Shown here: positions 35,622 through 44,701 of the stretch, piece after piece
Layout: each line of letters opens with the position of its first letter
Numbering within the stretch: position 1 is the stretch's first letter
NCBI RefSeq assembly: GCF_003049085.1
Contig: NZ_PIQX01000003.1
Location: 1-64,000, forward strand
DNA from: Campylobacter concisus
GTDB taxonomy: Bacteria > Campylobacterota > Campylobacteria > Campylobacterales > Campylobacteraceae
Direction of reading: 5' to 3'
Length of the DNA: 64,000 bases
The notes under the pieces: generated by a model
Databases searched by the model: none
What the model saw: the letters and a program-made list of their open reading frames with translations, nothing else
Told to the model about the DNA's origin: nothing
Program-made: the position numbers and the translations under genes

Positions 35622-36372
35622 AATTTCAAATTACAGCGGCTTAGCTGTTTCGCTTGTAGTGCATGGAGCAGCAGTATATTTTTTGCTTTCACATAATTTT
35701 GATGAGATAAAAATAGGAGAGCAAAAACCGATAAAAATAGCTCTTAATTCATTTACTCCAGTGCCACAAGTCTCAGCACCTCAAATAGCGGAGCAAATGC
35801 TTATCCCAGAGCCAACTCCACCAGCTCCACCACCACCGCCAGAGCCACCAAAACCTGAGCCAAAGCCAGAACCAAAACCTGAACCTAAAAAAGTGGAAAA
35901 ACCAAAGCGTGAAATAAAAAAAGTAGAGCCTAAAAAAGAGAAAAAAATAGAACCAAAACCTGAACCGGTGATTGCTCAGCCAGTGCAGCCTATTGTACCG
36001 CCAGCTAGTGTAAATACAAATTTACCAGCCAATAACAAGTCTATCGCTGCAGCTCCAGTTCAAAATGTAACACCTGAGCTAAATTTATCAAATTCGCAAG
36101 GTGATGAAGATTTTACGAAGGTTATAATCGCGGTTAAGAGGCATAAAAGTTACCCAAATAATGCTAGACGTATGAAGCATCAAGGTGTTGTAGAAGTTAG
36201 GTTTTTACTCAAGCAAGACGGCAGCATAGATGAACTTAAAGTTAGCAAAAGCTCTGGGTTTGAGTCGCTTGATAATGGTGCTTTAGAAAATATTCAAAGA
36301 GCAAGTTCTGAGTTTCCAAAGCCTAAACAAGATCGTTATCTGCGATTTCCGATTTCATATACACTAAAATAA
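35596..36372 (+). CDS. tonB: TonB energy transducer
   Basis: 258 aa from a TTG 35596 that lies inside exbD; no better start is seen upstream. One N-terminal anchor (LAVSLVVHGAAVYFLLS), a Pro-Glu-Lys spacer (PEPTPPAPPPPPEPPKPEPK and KPEPKPEPK repeats) that spans the periplasm, then a C-terminal TonB domain with VVEVRFLLKQDGSIDELKVS, SSGFESLDNGAL and RYLRFPISYTL. It links ExbBD to outer-membrane receptors. A terminator overlaps its stop. Confidence 0.92.
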   Translation: MQSKQSLNKISNYSGLAVSLVVHGAAVYFLLSHNFDEIKIGEQKPIKIALNSFTPVPQVSAPQIAEQMLIPEPTPPAPPPPPEPPKPEPKPEPKPEPKKVEKPKREIKKVEPKKEKKIEPKPEPVIAQPVQPIVPPASVNTNLPANNKSIAAAPVQNVTPELNLSNSQGDEDFTKVIIAVKRHKSYPNNARRMKHQGVVEVRFLLKQDGSIDELKVSKSSGFESLDNGALENIQRASSEFPKPKQDRYLRFPISYTLK

Positions 36373-36401
36373 ATTACAAGCTTATTTAAGCTCGTAATTT
36401 A
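36370..36401 (+). terminator. terminator after tonB
   Basis: Stem TAAATTACAAGCTT / AAGCTCGTAATTTA (14 bp, one mismatch), loop ATTT, beginning at the tonB stop codon and followed by TTATTTGCTTT. Confidence 0.65.
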
Positions 36402-36509
36402 TTATTTGCTTTGTAGAATTTCTTTTATATTTCAAGTCAAAATAGAAAAACATAACTTATTTTATTTAAAAAAGTGTGTATTTTAAACTTGCTTTAAATA
36501 TTAAACATG

Positions 36510-36515
36510 TATAAT
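36510..36515 (+). promoter_or_regulatory. -10 box of tRNA-Phe
   Basis: TATAAT 19 nt before the tRNA. A possible -35 TTGCTT at 36489 has only 15-bp spacing. Confidence 0.5.
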
Positions 36516-36534
36516 CTGACTTTCTTTAACAGGT

Positions 36535-36610
36535 GGTTGGATAGCTCAGTCGGTAGAGCAGCAGACTGAAAATCTGCGTGTCGGCAGTTCGATTCTGCCT
36601 CTAACCACCA
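36535..36610 (+). tRNA. tRNA-Phe (GAA)
   Basis: 76 nt, full cloverleaf. Acceptor GGTTGGA pairs with TCTAACC (one G-T), D-arm GCTC/GAGC, anticodon stem GCAGA/TCTGC with loop CTGAAAA (anticodon GAA), T-arm GGCAG TTCGATT CTGCC, discriminator A and encoded CCA. It decodes UUC/UUU. Confidence 0.97.
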
Positions 36611-36955
36611 TTACCTTTCTTTAAATATTAACCCCTTTCTCTTAGTTCTATTAAATTTAGTATTCACAATGTTTTTATGCTATTTTTCTAGGTTATTTAT
36701 AAAATTTAAATAAATTTTTATTATTAATAAATTTAAAATATAACAATGCTATTTTTATCTTATATATTCTAAGTCAAATAAAATCTTCAAGATCAAATAA
36801 AAAATTTGCAAGAGATAATCTTATAAATTTTACCATGAATAAGCCTTCTTAATCAAAATGTTATATTTGTATCAAATCATCCTTAAAATATAAGTTTAAT
36901 CTAAATCCATAAGAGATATAATCTTGATTAAATTTATATTAACTTAGGAGGTTTC
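36611..36955 (+). other. 345-bp AT-rich region upstream of the dicarboxylate transporter
   Basis: No ORF or RNA gene is seen. It has near-repeats (TCAAATAAAATCTT and TCAAATAAAAAAT around 36775-36805), a long AT-only stretch and the -10 box at 36917. The length suits a regulated promoter, but no known operator is recognised. Confidence 0.5.
36917..36922 (+). promoter_or_regulatory. -10 box of the dicarboxylate transporter gene
   Basis: TATAAT followed by CTTGATT, 33 nt before the ATG. -35 not clear. Confidence 0.5.
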
Positions 36956-38623
36956 ATGGATTTTCTCATGAATTTAAGTGAAGGCATGCAGTTTGCTATC
37001 CAGCTTCTCATCGTCCTTATCTGTTTGTTCTACGGAGCTAAAAAAGGCGGTATCGCACTTGGTATGCTAGGCGGTATCGGTCTTATAGTCCTCGTTTTTG
37101 GATTTAATATCGAGCCTGGTAAGCCAGCTATTGATGTTATGCTAACTATCCTTGCTGTCGTTGTGGCAAGTGCTACACTTCAAGCTAGTGGCGGTCTTGA
37201 TGTCATGCTTCAAATAGCAGAAACCATACTTAGAAAAAATCCAAAATATGTAAGTATCTTAGCTCCATTTGTAACATGTACGCTTACTATTTTATGCGGC
37301 ACTGGACACGTTGTTTATACTGTGCTTCCTATCGTTTATGATATCGCTATCAAAAATGGTATCCGTCCAGAGCGTCCAATGGCAGCAAGCTCGATAGCCT
37401 CACAAATGGGTATCATCGCAAGTCCAGTTTCAGTTGCTGTTGTAACTCTTACAAGCTTTCTTATTAATGCTAAAACTCACCTAGCTGGCTTTGATGGATA
37501 TTTAGATCTTTTAAAGATTACGATTCCATCAACATTTTGTGGCGTTTTAGCGGTAGGAATTTTTAGCTGGTTTAGAGGTAAAGATCTTGATAAAGACGAA
37601 GTCTTTCAAACAAAGCTTCAAGATCCTGAGTTTAAAAAATATGTTTATGGCGATAGTGCGACACTTTTAGGCAAAAAGCTTCCTGGTTACCAATGGGCTG
37701 CGATGTGGATATTCTTAGGCTCTATCCTTGTAGTTGCGCTTCTTGGATATTTTAAAGATCTTCGTCCAAGCTGGACTACTTACAAAGACGCAACAGTCGT
37801 TCAAGTAATAGCTAACCTTCCAACTGAACAAAAAGTCTTAAAAACCTTAAAAATAAAAGATGCTAGCATCCAAACAGAGGCGGCTGAGTTAAAAGTAGCA
37901 AACGATAAGCTAAATGCTAATCAAAAAGCTCAATCAGTCAAAATCATCGGCAAAGATGCAAATCAAACTCTTACTCGCACGGCTGATGGTGCAGTGACAT
38001 ATATAAATGAAAAAGGCGCAAAAGAAGAATTCCAAGGTGCTTACATCAATATAAGTAACAAACAAGCATCTTCAAAAAGCCTAAGTATGGTTCATGTTAT
38101 CCAAATTTTCATGCTTTTAACTGGCGCTATCATTTTAATCTTTACACCAACAGATGCTAGCAAGATCGGTAAAAACGAGATATTTAGATCAGGCATGATC
38201 GCTCTTGTTGCAGTATTTGGTATCTCTTGGATGGCTGAGACTATGTTTGCAGTGCATACTCCGATGATGAAAGAGGCGCTAGGAAGCATCGTAAAAGAGC
38301 ACCCTTGGACTTATGCGGTTATGCTCTTGATTATCTCAAAATTTGTAAATTCTCAAGCTGCGGCCTTGGTTGCATTTGTGCCATTAGCATTAAATATTGA
38401 TGTTAATCCTGCTATCATTCTAGCCTTTGCACCAGCTTGCTACGGATACTACATCCTGCCAACATATCCAAGCGACCTTGCGGCTATTCAGTTTGATAGA
38501 AGCGGTACGACACATATTGGTAAATTTGTTATCAATCACAGCTTTATCATTCCGGGTCTTATTGGTGTTATATCCTCTTGTATATTTGGCTATATTTTTG
38601 CAACTGCTTTTGGATATCTATAA
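36956..38623 (+). CDS. dcuB: anaerobic C4-dicarboxylate transporter (DcuA/DcuB family) with central insertion
   Basis: 555 aa, about ten transmembrane helices. Dcu signatures are [78 protein letters not shown] and [20 protein letters not shown]. Dcu carriers exchange or import fumarate, aspartate and succinate for fumarate respiration. Known members are about 430-450 aa; here a hydrophilic segment of about 95 aa (residues about 275-370) lies between two membrane helices. DcuA versus DcuB cannot be decided by eye. TAGGAGG precedes the ATG. Confidence 0.8.
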   Translation: MDFLMNLSEGMQFAIQLLIVLICLFYGAKKGGIALGMLGGIGLIVLVFGFNIEPGKPAIDVMLTILAVVVASATLQASGGLDVMLQIAETILRKNPKYVSILAPFVTCTLTILCGTGHVVYTVLPIVYDIAIKNGIRPERPMAASSIASQMGIIASPVSVAVVTLTSFLINAKTHLAGFDGYLDLLKITIPSTFCGVLAVGIFSWFRGKDLDKDEVFQTKLQDPEFKKYVYGDSATLLGKKLPGYQWAAMWIFLGSILVVALLGYFKDLRPSWTTYKDATVVQVIANLPTEQKVLKTLKIKDASIQTEAAELKVANDKLNANQKAQSVKIIGKDANQTLTRTADGAVTYINEKGAKEEFQGAYINISNKQASSKSLSMVHVIQIFMLLTGAIILIFTPTDASKIGKNEIFRSGMIALVAVFGISWMAETMFAVHTPMMKEALGSIVKEHPWTYAVMLLIISKFVNSQAAALVAFVPLALNIDVNPAIILAFAPACYGYYILPTYPSDLAAIQFDRSGTTHIGKFVINHSFIIPGLIGVISSCIFGYIFATAFGYL

Positions 38624-38625
38624 TA

Positions 38626-38676
38626 GATAAATTCTCTTGCTACTAGTAATTTCTAGTGGCAAGAGCAGAATTTATC
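38626..38676. terminator. convergent terminator between the Dcu gene and flhB
   Basis: Imperfect inverted repeat GATAAATTCT...CTTGC(T)ACTAG / CTAGTGGCAAG...AGAATTTATC, with a 3-nt bulge and a 6-nt loop. It begins 3 nt after the transporter stop and reaches the flhB stop, so it may serve both strands. Confidence 0.55.
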
Positions 38677-39748
38677 AAAGCTTATCTTTAAATTTTTGTT
38701 TATTGCTCATATAAACGAAGCTTAGCACTTCAGCCACGGCCCTAAAAAGATGTGCTGGTATCGTATCATCGACTTCACAAATTTTATAAAGTTCTCTTGC
38801 GAGTGGTGGATTTTCATAAATTTGCACACCATTTTCAACGGCTATTTTTTTGATTTGCAGTGCTAAAAAATCAACACCTTTGGCAAGTATTATCGGTGCC
38901 TCGTCGCGGCTTTTATCATATCTTATCGCCACGGCGTAGTGAGTAGGGTTTGTGATGACTACGTCAGCTTGTGGGATATTTTGCATCATTCGACGCTTGG
39001 CTGCACGCATTTGCGCTTGACGAATTCTGCCTTTTACCTGAGGATCTCCTTCCATTTGCTTATACTCATCTTTTATCTCTTGCTTGCTCATACGAAGGTC
39101 TTTAAAATATTGAAAACGCACAATGAGAAGGTCGATAAGTCCGATCACGAAAAGTATAAAAAGCATAACGCTAACTAGGATAATGAGCTTTTCTTTTAGC
39201 CAAGCAAGCTGATCAAACATAGAAAAAAAGAGCGTGTGCGGTAGCTCCTTTATAAATTGTAAAAAAAAGTAAAATCCAACACCAAAGACGATGCTAACTT
39301 TTAGCACGATCTTAATGCTATCTATCACTTTTTTCATCGAGAATAAATTTTTTAGCCCTTTTAGTGGGTTTATCTTGCCAAAATTTGGCATTATAGGCTT
39401 TGTGGTAAAGATAAATCCAAACTGCATTACATTTGCGATGACACCAGCGATCGCCACACAGATACAAACCGGAAGTATCATAAGAAGCGACCTTGCAAAG
39501 GTATTTACGACGATCATTTTTACAGTTGGCAAGGTAAGTGGCTGACCGATAAATTTTGAGTAATAGATATAAAGTGAGATGATCTGTTCTTTCATAAAAT
39601 TTAGCATTGCAAGTAGTACGCCAATAGCGATGACAAGGGTCACGAACCCAGCCAGGTCCTGACTTTTGGGAACGTTGCCGTCTTTTTTGGCATCTTCTAT
39701 CTTTTTGGGGGTCGCTTCTTCGGTTTTTTCCTGATCTTCGCCTGCCAT
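38675..39748 (-). CDS. flhB: flagellar export protein FlhB
   Basis: 357 aa from ATG 39748, 6 nt after TTAGGA; an in-frame ATG 42 nt upstream has no ribosome binding site. AGEDQEKTEEATPKKIEDAK is the usual N-terminus, followed by four transmembrane helices and a cytoplasmic domain with the self-cleavage site NPTH (VVITNPTHYAVAIRYD, about 265). Component of the flagellar type III export gate; cleavage switches export from hook to filament proteins. Convergent with the transporter gene. Confidence 0.95.
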   Translation of the reverse strand: MAGEDQEKTEEATPKKIEDAKKDGNVPKSQDLAGFVTLVIAIGVLLAMLNFMKEQIISLYIYYSKFIGQPLTLPTVKMIVVNTFARSLLMILPVCICVAIAGVIANVMQFGFIFTTKPIMPNFGKINPLKGLKNLFSMKKVIDSIKIVLKVSIVFGVGFYFFLQFIKELPHTLFFSMFDQLAWLKEKLIILVSVMLFILFVIGLIDLLIVRFQYFKDLRMSKQEIKDEYKQMEGDPQVKGRIRQAQMRAAKRRMMQNIPQADVVITNPTHYAVAIRYDKSRDEAPIILAKGVDFLALQIKKIAVENGVQIYENPPLARELYKICEVDDTIPAHLFRAVAEVLSFVYMSNKQKFKDKL

Positions 39749-39881
39749 CTTTATCCTAAGCTTGCTTAAATTTGGGGCGATTATAGCCAAAATGCGGTTA
39801 AACTATCCGCTAAAGCCACTTTTTGCACGTGGAAAATTAGGCGTTTTTGGCTAAAATTAGCAAAAATAAAGGGCAAACAAG

Positions 39882-40844
39882 ATGTCATTTTTAGAAGGCT
39901 TATTTAACATTTTTAAAGCCAAAAAACTACCAAAAAGCGACGAAGAGCTACTTTTAGACGAATATGTAAGCATTTACACCCAAATAAAAGAGAAAAATTT
40001 AAACGAATACGACTTTTTATGTGAGCTCATACGATTACTCTCTTTTTCAAGAGCTAGACGCTACAACTTTTACCTTGAAAAGTGCCTAAATGAGGGCGAC
40101 GCCGAGGTACTAAATGATCTCATTTTTCAATACGCTAAGCTAAATTTACTCCCAGGATGTAGCGGCGGATATGACCAGTGTGAGAAGCTCATCCCAGCAT
40201 TTTTTGCTATCGCTTGTGGTGACACAGATAGTATGGCAAGGATATTTCCAAAAGGCCTACCACCTAGCAAAAACGGCTATAAATTTCTATGCGTGATGCA
40301 TGATTTGCTCACGGCGATGCTTTGGCAAGATGAAAATTTACTTACCCCTGCCTTAGAAAAAGCCCGTACTTTTGCAGAGTCTAAAAAGCCAACAAACGAA
40401 AGAGAGGCGATTAAATTTGTGCTTGCCTTGTATGAAAAAGATACGGCCGCTATGAGTGAGCATTTGCAGAAATTTTGCTCTACATTTGGTAGGACAGATG
40501 CACCTAAATTTGAAAAATGCCTCTACATTTTCGCACACGGACTTCACGCTTTGGCACGCTACTTTTTACCGTTTGAGCTCTTTAAAGAGATCAAGCTTCC
40601 AAAGAATGAAAATTTTAGTAAATTTTACGCGCAAAGGCTCTTTCAAGACAAAATTCCTAAGCTAAAACTTTACCTTACTTTACCGCCTGAGTTTGAACTG
40701 ATAAATGTGATTTTAAATGCGCCAGTAGTCAAAACACTGATATATCAGCCATATTTGCCAAATGATAAGACATTTTTTCTGGATCACGATGCGATGATTA
40801 AAAATTTAGCCGATGAGATCATAAAATCAGGGGCATTAAAGTAG
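39882..40844 (+). CDS. orphan alpha-helical protein, unknown function
   Basis: 320 aa, soluble, no signal peptide, almost entirely helical with paired-helix segments (FLCELIRLLSFSRARRYNFY, FEKCLYIFAHGLHALARYFL). The general look resembles some helical immunity-type proteins (Imm49-like), but this is weak and no toxin gene is adjacent. Stands alone between flhB (divergent) and rplU. Start ATG with AAGGGC upstream. Confidence 0.6.
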   Translation: MSFLEGLFNIFKAKKLPKSDEELLLDEYVSIYTQIKEKNLNEYDFLCELIRLLSFSRARRYNFYLEKCLNEGDAEVLNDLIFQYAKLNLLPGCSGGYDQCEKLIPAFFAIACGDTDSMARIFPKGLPPSKNGYKFLCVMHDLLTAMLWQDENLLTPALEKARTFAESKKPTNEREAIKFVLALYEKDTAAMSEHLQKFCSTFGRTDAPKFEKCLYIFAHGLHALARYFLPFELFKEIKLPKNENFSKFYAQRLFQDKIPKLKLYLTLPPEFELINVILNAPVVKTLIYQPYLPNDKTFFLDHDAMIKNLADEIIKSGALK

Positions 40845-40921
40845 AATTTATAAACTTTTAGCTAACATTCACACCTTACAACCAACAAAGCTCCATAAAT
40901 CTTTTGCAAAAAAAAGTGCTT

Positions 40922-40940
40922 TTTGGTCTTACCAAATTTT
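40922..40940 (+). promoter_or_regulatory. leader hairpin upstream of rplU
   Basis: TTTGGT / ACCAAA stem with a 3-nt loop followed by TTTT, 14 nt before the rplU ATG and just before its AGAAAGG ribosome binding site. It could act as an attenuator or sequester translation; the stem is short. Confidence 0.3.
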
Positions 40941-40953
40941 AGAAAGGTAGAGT

Positions 40954-41268
40954 ATGTCAAAATACGCTATATTTAAGCATGGCGGTAAGCAATATCGTGT
41001 TAGTGAGGGCGAGTACCTTAAACTAGATCACTTTAGTGCTGAAGCTAAATCAACCGTTGAGATTACAGAAGTTTTGGCTGTAAATGACGGCGAAGTAAAG
41101 GTAGGTGCGCCATTTGTGAAGGGTGCAAAAGTTGTTCTTGAGGTCGTTAATGAAGGCAAAGACAAAAAAGTAGTTATCTACAAAAAACGCAGACGTAAAG
41201 ACTCAAAACTAAAACGCGGCTTTAGAAGACAATTTACACGTGTAAAAGTCGTAAGTATCGCAGCTTAA
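40954..41268 (+). CDS. rplU: 50S ribosomal protein L21
   Basis: 104 aa, typical length. [40 protein letters not shown] and the basic RRQFTRVKV tail are L21 signatures. Structural protein of the large subunit. AGAAAGG precedes the ATG. It is 11 bp from rpmA, the conserved rplU-rpmA pair; in C. jejuni obgE follows directly, here it is 4.7 kb away. Confidence 0.97.
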   Translation: MSKYAIFKHGGKQYRVSEGEYLKLDHFSAEAKSTVEITEVLAVNDGEVKVGAPFVKGAKVVLEVVNEGKDKKVVIYKKRRRKDSKLKRGFRRQFTRVKVVSIAA

Positions 41269-41279
41269 GGAGATAAGAT

Positions 41280-41537
41280 ATGGCACACAAAAAAGGTCAG
41301 GGTTCAACCCAAAATAACCGTGATAGTATTGGACGCCGATTAGGTGTTAAGAAATTTGGTGGTGAGTTCGTTCGTGCTGGAAATATAATCATCCGCCAAA
41401 GAGGAACAGCAACTCACGCTGGAAATAACGTAGGTCTTGGCAAAGATCACACAATTTTTGCATTAGTCGATGGCTTTGTAAAATTTGAAAGACTTGATAA
41501 AAACAGAAAAAAAGTATCTGTTTATCCAGCTGCATAA
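41280..41537 (+). CDS. rpmA: 50S ribosomal protein L27
   Basis: 85 aa, typical length. [40 protein letters not shown] and [20 protein letters not shown] are the L27 core. The N-terminus is the mature-type AHKKG without a cleaved leader. It reaches the peptidyl transferase centre. Followed by a strong terminator that ends the rplU operon before the inserted glycan cluster. Confidence 0.97.
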   Translation: MAHKKGQGSTQNNRDSIGRRLGVKKFGGEFVRAGNIIIRQRGTATHAGNNVGLGKDHTIFALVDGFVKFERLDKNRKKVSVYPAA

Positions 41538-41542
41538 TCCTT

Positions 41543-41566
41543 GGGGCGAAAGCCCCTTTTTCTTTT
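41543..41566 (+). terminator. strong terminator after rpmA
   Basis: GGGGC GAAA GCCCC tetraloop hairpin followed by TTTTTCTTTT. Confidence 0.9.
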
Positions 41567-41582
41567 AAATCCACTCAAAAAT

Positions 41583-42689
41583 TTAATTTATCTTTTCTAA
41601 TTCTTTGATTATTTTTCTAGCTCTATTTTTCCAAGTATTTTCACTTATACTTTCATAAGCATTTTTTGAAATTTTATTTAGCTCATCATTACTTAATGTC
41701 TTTATATAGTTAAATTTTTCTTCTAAACTTTTTTCATCTCCTGCTTCATACAAGAAACCATTTTTGCCATCTTTTACTATTTCAGCAACTGGCGGAAAAT
41801 TTGGAGCTAAGACAACGTTTGAGTTTGCCATATACTCAAAAAGCTTTAGTGGAGTACTATAAAGAGAATAAGCACTTTTTACACTAGGTATTATCAAAAT
41901 TGTATTGTTTTCAATGAGGCTTTTTACAACCTCATTTTGAGGCAACACCCCTTCAAAGCATACTAGATCTTCGATCTTTCTTTCTTTAAGAGTATTTTTT
42001 AAATTTATAAAACTATTTCCACTATTCTTACCATACAGCTCGAGTTTTATCCTAGTTTTTAAAGCAAAATCCAGCATCAAATCAAGGCCTTTCCATAACA
42101 AGAATGAGCCATAATAGTTTATACTTGAAAAATCAAAATCTTTCTTCTTAAAATCATAATCTTGCTTGCAACCGTTATAAACAACTGCCGATTTTGCTAT
42201 TTGTAAGCCAAAAAATTTTCTAAGCTCATTTAGTGTACTGCTATTATGCGAAAAGACAAAATCAGAATTTTTTAGTATCTCTTTTTCCATATCATAAAGT
42301 GCTTTGTTGCCCAAAGTAAAACACTCATGCGCTTCAAATACAACCTTTTGATCGGGTATTTTATTTTCTAGTAAAAATTTAGCTATCTTTAAATGCCTTG
42401 TGTAAAATATTGCATCTTTATTTGAGTCGTTATTTATTATTTTTTTTAGAAAAAAGTTAAAAATTTTATTACTTTTTAAAAATAAAATCCTTTTTCTTAC
42501 AAACAATATGTCATTAGCTTTTAATTTTAAAGAAAATTTCTCATTTACCTCATTTAAATTTAAAGGGGCTTGTGGTAAGACTAACTTAGCATCACAGATA
42601 TTGCTAAGCTCAAAAAATGTATTTAGAATTGCTATCTCTCTTGCATTGCCTTGCGGAATTTGTTCTGGATATATGTAAAATAGTTTCAT
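41583..42689 (-). CDS. GT4-type glycosyltransferase
   Basis: 368 aa. GT-B fold with INYYGSFLLWKGLDLMLDFA, CFEGVLPQNEVVKSLIENN, a C-terminal KLFEYMANSNVVLAPNFPPV (in place of the E-x7-E motif) and EIVKDGKNGFLYEAGDEKS. It is the distal gene of the glycan cluster that runs against rpmA. It overlaps the ligase-like gene by 4 bp. Very A/T-rich codon use. The acceptor and sugar are unknown. Confidence 0.75.
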   Translation of the reverse strand: MKLFYIYPEQIPQGNAREIAILNTFFELSNICDAKLVLPQAPLNLNEVNEKFSLKLKANDILFVRKRILFLKSNKIFNFFLKKIINNDSNKDAIFYTRHLKIAKFLLENKIPDQKVVFEAHECFTLGNKALYDMEKEILKNSDFVFSHNSSTLNELRKFFGLQIAKSAVVYNGCKQDYDFKKKDFDFSSINYYGSFLLWKGLDLMLDFALKTRIKLELYGKNSGNSFINLKNTLKERKIEDLVCFEGVLPQNEVVKSLIENNTILIIPSVKSAYSLYSTPLKLFEYMANSNVVLAPNFPPVAEIVKDGKNGFLYEAGDEKSLEEKFNYIKTLSNDELNKISKNAYESISENTWKNRARKIIKELEKIN

Positions 42690-43957
42690 AAATCACTCCT
42701 TGTCTTTGCACAAAACACTATAAAAAGACCAAGCATTACATAAAGATGAGTAAAGTATATGGTCTCAAATAGTCCTCTAAATATATAAGTGCAAAGTATG
42801 CTTCCAAATATTGCTATATAAAATTTGTTGTTTGACAAATACCTTTTAAAGGAAACAAAAAGCATATAAAAAACAAGCGCAACAAAAAAAGCAGTACCTA
42901 CTACACCGTAATGATAATACTGACCAATAAATACTGGCTCGTCATGATGTGGGTACTTGGTTCCGTCAGCACCTATACCAGTTGGGCCAAGGTCGTCATT
43001 GTTAATATTTTTATCATTTAAAAATTTAGTATATTGCTTACCACCAAAACCTATGCCTATATAAGCTCTATCAGAGCTAAAAAGAAGCGGTAATCTTTTT
43101 GTTAAAATATCTACTCTACCAGAAGTATAAAATCCTTGTGAAATCTTAAATTGCAAAAGCGTGGAGTTATAGTAGATGCAAGCAGAGGCAACAAGTAAAA
43201 TTGAGCAAATTATTATAACTTTTTTATTAAAAAGATCAATTTTTTCCTTCTTAGATATTAAAATCAACATAACTACTAAGCTCAAAGCAAGTGCAAGCCA
43301 TGAACCTCTTGCTCCTGTAAGTAAAATAAAAATTAAGCCAATGATGATATTAAAAATAGTAATAAAAAATTTATAAAAATTATTTTTTATATAAAATAGT
43401 GATATCAAAGAAAAAATGAATAAATTATCAAAGAAACTTGAATAAAATCTGTCTATAGGCTGCCGAACCAGCTGCGGGTCTTGTAAATTTAAGAGAGTAT
43501 ATTCTTCTATTCCTTTTACAAAAAAATGTAAATTGTCTAAACTTAAAGCTACAACCATGGCAAAAAACAACCATTTTGAATTTTTATAACTACCATCATG
43601 CCAAAGGAGAATAATAAAAATAAATACAAAAGCTCGTTTAAATTCACTAAATGCTGAAAAAAATGAATTCTGGGTAGTGTCATAAGGAAAAATTGATATT
43701 CCAAAAACATATAAATTTAGCAAAATAAAAAGCAGCAATATAGTTTTATTGTTTTTTATATTATTTTTTATATTTTCTAATGTATTTTTAGTATTAATAA
43801 TAAAAAGAATCATAGTTGAAAATAGAGCCAAATATATACCTAAATTCTTCACAGCAGTAATATGTTCGTTATATTGACCTATCAAAAAAAGAGATAAGAA
43901 AAATAAAATAGCTCTTTTTAAAAATATTATTAATTTTGGCTTATTTCGAATTATCAT
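42686..43957 (-). CDS. O-antigen ligase / polymerase-like membrane protein (Wzy_C)
   Basis: 423 aa with about ten to eleven transmembrane helices. The Wzy_C signature LTGARGSWLALALS lies before a large periplasmic loop (about 260-350) with SGRVDIL, GFGGKQYTKFL and PHHDEPVFIGQYYHYGVVGT, where ligases carry essential Arg and His. It probably transfers a lipid-linked glycan to lipid A-core, or polymerises O-units. No wzx flippase is in the window. It overlaps its neighbours by 4 and 17 bp. Confidence 0.75.
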   Translation of the reverse strand: MIIRNKPKLIIFLKRAILFFLSLFLIGQYNEHITAVKNLGIYLALFSTMILFIINTKNTLENIKNNIKNNKTILLLFILLNLYVFGISIFPYDTTQNSFFSAFSEFKRAFVFIFIILLWHDGSYKNSKWLFFAMVVALSLDNLHFFVKGIEEYTLLNLQDPQLVRQPIDRFYSSFFDNLFIFSLISLFYIKNNFYKFFITIFNIIIGLIFILLTGARGSWLALALSLVVMLILISKKEKIDLFNKKVIIICSILLVASACIYYNSTLLQFKISQGFYTSGRVDILTKRLPLLFSSDRAYIGIGFGGKQYTKFLNDKNINNDDLGPTGIGADGTKYPHHDEPVFIGQYYHYGVVGTAFFVALVFYMLFVSFKRYLSNNKFYIAIFGSILCTYIFRGLFETIYFTHLYVMLGLFIVFCAKTRSDL

Positions 43958-44699
43958 TTAAAACTTCTTCATAAATTTTTTGTACATCATCAGTAATTTT
44001 ATCCCAGGAAAAATTCTCTTCACACATTTTTCTAGCGTTTGTAATAATTTTTAATTTATCCGAATCCTTTAAATTTAAAATATACCCCTTTATATTTTTA
44101 GCAAAATTCTCAAACTCAAAAAGCTTACAATTTTCACCATCCAGCATATACTCTTTACTACCACCACCTGCTCTTGCTATAACAAAACTCTCACAGCTCA
44201 TGGCCTCTATGCCAACCATACAAAACGACTCTTTGTCATTTAAAGGGATGATTGTAAAGTCAAAGTCATTATATGCGGCGTGAACTTTATCTGGTGAGAT
44301 ATTGTCAAGAAATTCTATATTGTTTAGATTGTATTCTTTTATCTTTTTAACAAGACTTTTGTAGTATTCATAATTATCTTTTCTTTTAATTATTTCACCT
44401 ATTATTTTAAAATTGTACTTAGGTAAATTTTTAAATTCTCTTGCTAGTTCGATCATATATTCAACATTTTTTTGGCTAACTATTCTTCCCACAAAACCAA
44501 TAATAATTTTTTTATCTTTTTTAAAATTTATTTTTTTAAATTTATCTATATCTACACCATTTTTTATAACTTTATAAATTTTTGCATTTGGTAGACCTTC
44601 AAAATTCTTCATAAGAAAATCACTACAAGTTATAACGGCATCAAGCTTATCAAAATTTTTATTTTTAAAATCATAAAAATTATGCAGGTGAAGGATCAC
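43941..44699 (-). CDS. C-terminal half of a split GT4 glycosyltransferase
   Basis: 252 aa reading from GTG 44699. It has the donor half of a GT4 enzyme: DAVITCSDFLMKNF, IKNGVDIDKF, IIGFVGRIVSQKNVEYMIEL and PLNDKESFCMVGIEAMSCES (E-x7-E type), then AGGGSKEYMLDGENCKLF. The N-terminal half is the ORF immediately upstream in another frame. Restoring the frame by removing one TA from ATATA at 44703-44707 joins them as GIKIKVILHLHNFYD. Alone it would probably be inactive. Confidence 0.7.
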   Translation of the reverse strand: MILHLHNFYDFKNKNFDKLDAVITCSDFLMKNFEGLPNAKIYKVIKNGVDIDKFKKINFKKDKKIIIGFVGRIVSQKNVEYMIELAREFKNLPKYNFKIIGEIIKRKDNYEYYKSLVKKIKEYNLNNIEFLDNISPDKVHAAYNDFDFTIIPLNDKESFCMVGIEAMSCESFVIARAGGGSKEYMLDGENCKLFEFENFAKNIKGYILNLKDSDKLKIITNARKMCEENFSWDKITDDVQKIYEEVLNDNSK

Positions 44700-44701
44700 T
44701 T

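Noticed and set aside
35815-35965. Pro/Glu/Lys codon repeats in tonB
   Set aside because: They are the usual periplasmic spacer of TonB, with no sign of a mobile or CRISPR repeat.
34823-36372. Reading exbB-exbD-tonB as a second Tol system
   Set aside because: No tolB or pal follows, and the iron-box promoter fits TonB energisation better. The tolB-pal-linked set is at 57573-61357.
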